Source: Marinobacter halodurans (GTDB taxonomy: Bacteria; Pseudomonadota; Gammaproteobacteria; Pseudomonadales; Oleiphilaceae). From it: a DNA stretch of 64,000 nucleotides. The notes below the pieces were generated by a model that made no database searches, was not told the DNA's origin, and saw only the letters and a program-made list of their open reading frames with translations. Shown here in pieces: positions 63,402 to 64,000 of this stretch (positions are counted from its first letter, which is position 1; each line of letters begins with the position of its first letter). A program made the translations under genes and the position numbers. The stretch lies in contig NZ_SJDL01000003.1 in assembly GCF_004327985.1 (NCBI RefSeq), positions 124,001 through 188,000 of the forward strand, read 5' to 3'.

Positions 63402-64000
63402 ATGATGAATATGCAACTGACCGACACCCAGACCGACGAACGATCGACCGTTCTCCCGGACACCGCCACCAACACTGTCATGAAACTGCCCACCCCGACA
63501 CAACTGCGCCAGGAACTCCCGCTGGACGCGGACCTCGCCCGCCAGATCGCCGAACACCGTGACACCGTCCGCCGCGTCCTCGACGGCACCGATCCGCGCA
63601 TGCTGCTGGTGATCGGCCCCTGTTCCGTGCATGACGAGGTGGCGGCCCTGGAATATGGCGAGCGGCTGGCGAAACTGGCGGTGGATGTGGCCGACCAGTT
63701 CGTCGTGGTGATACGCGCCTATGTGGAAAAGCCCCGCACCACCGTCGGCTGGAAAGGCCTGATGTACGATCCCGAGCGCAACGGCGAGGGCGACCTGGCC
63801 CAGGGGCTGGTGCGCTCCCGCCGGCTGATGCTCAACCTGGCGCGGCTGGGCCTGCCGCTGGCGACCGAAGCCCTGAACCCGGTGGGCTTCAGCTACCTGG
63901 AGGATCTGGTGAGCTGGACCGCCATCGGTGCCCGCACCACCGAGTCCCAACTGCACCGGGAAATGGCCAGCGGCCTGCCGATGCCGGTGGGCTTCAAGAA
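63402..64000 (+). CDS. class I DAHP synthase (3' truncated by window)
   Basis: 3-Deoxy-7-phosphoheptulonate synthase, the first enzyme of aromatic amino acid synthesis, joining phosphoenolpyruvate and erythrose 4-phosphate. About 199 residues are inside the window. The family blocks MLLVIGPCSVHDEVAAL (about residues 66-82), VIRAYVEKPRTTVGWKGLMYDP and ATEALNPVGFSYLEDLVSW are present. The N-terminal extension (about residues 1-50) is where class I AroF/G/H enzymes bind the feedback amino acid, but the specificity cannot be read here. GGAG precedes the tandem ATG codons at 63402 and 63405. Expression appears to be governed by the upstream tandem attenuators. Confidence 0.93.
   Translation, partial: MMNMQLTDTQTDERSTVLPDTATNTVMKLPTPTQLRQELPLDADLARQIAEHRDTVRRVLDGTDPRMLLVIGPCSVHDEVAALEYGERLAKLAVDVADQFVVVIRAYVEKPRTTVGWKGLMYDPERNGEGDLAQGLVRSRRLMLNLARLGLPLATEALNPVGFSYLEDLVSWTAIGARTTESQLHREMASGLPMPVGFK

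Overview
The window is bacterial chromosome of high GC content, and its gene content and order fit a marine gammaproteobacterium of the Marinobacter/Pseudomonadales type. The pointers are: lptD-surA-pdxA-rsmA-apaH; amgK-murU next to lptD; rpe-gph-trpE-trpG-trpD-trpC; an OsmC gene divergent from a CRP/Vfr regulator; a lone phosphoribulokinase; slmA; a secreted lipase with its foldase; and a DAHP synthase. No rRNA, tRNA, CRISPR array or intact insertion sequence was seen.

Layout. 1-12.7 kb: a degenerate GGDEF/EAL protein with a DUF1631 region (cut by the window edge), phosphoribulokinase, pirin, azoreductase, speD, OsmC, crp/vfr, a GH84 hydrolase, a XRE-cupin regulator divergent from a BenE transporter across two mirror-image operators, a YebC/YeeN factor and an NnrU-like membrane protein. 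12.85-25.06 kb: a 3913-residue exported RHS/YD-repeat protein whose AT-rich tip carries a NucA/NucB-type nuclease motif, followed 8 nt later by a small lipoprotein (candidate immunity protein). 25.1-31.5 kb: a transposon-like inverted-repeat remnant, a small gene resembling arfA with a long hairpin across its stop codon, a SagB-like nitroreductase, GNAT, a Cache-HAMP-GGDEF cyclase, an M14-like peptidase with an alpha/beta hydrolase, and a GST. 31.9-37.5 kb (minus): rpe-gph-trpEGDC with a candidate Trp-rich leader peptide before trpE. 37.6-49.3 kb: a DUF3530 protein, amgK-murU-djlA-like, then lptD-surA-pdxA-rsmA-apaH-DUF423-thiS-thiG. 49.4-62.8 kb: slmA, a periplasmic binding protein, an IMPase, an aminotransferase, an acetolactate synthase, a LuxR-type response regulator convergent with a hybrid kinase, lipase plus foldase, DUF3301, prephenate dehydratase, a DnaJ membrane protein and a secretin-N-domain protein. 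62.8-64 kb: a DAHP synthase gene (cut by the window edge) preceded by about 570 nt of leader.

The most interesting regulatory region is that leader. It holds two successive short ORFs, the first with nine aromatic residues in eleven (YFWWFAYGFYF) and the second ending in Trp-Arg-Phe...Trp-Arg-Tyr. Each is followed by an intrinsic terminator and has a competing upstream pairing. This reads as two transcription attenuators in tandem sensing Phe, Tyr and Trp, in front of the enzyme that opens the aromatic pathway. A promoter with good -35 and -10 boxes sits so close to the first AUG that the first leader could be translated from a leaderless mRNA. With the trpE leader, the window shows translation-coupled control at two points of aromatic amino acid synthesis.

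The most interesting protein is the RHS giant. It has a Sec signal, cadherin-like repeats, a terpene-cyclase-like toroid with a c-type haem motif (CLGCH), an FG-GAP propeller, CARDB and putative-Ig repeats, an RHS cage and a nuclease tip. Several families of palindromic intergenic elements are also present; two distant copies share one core.
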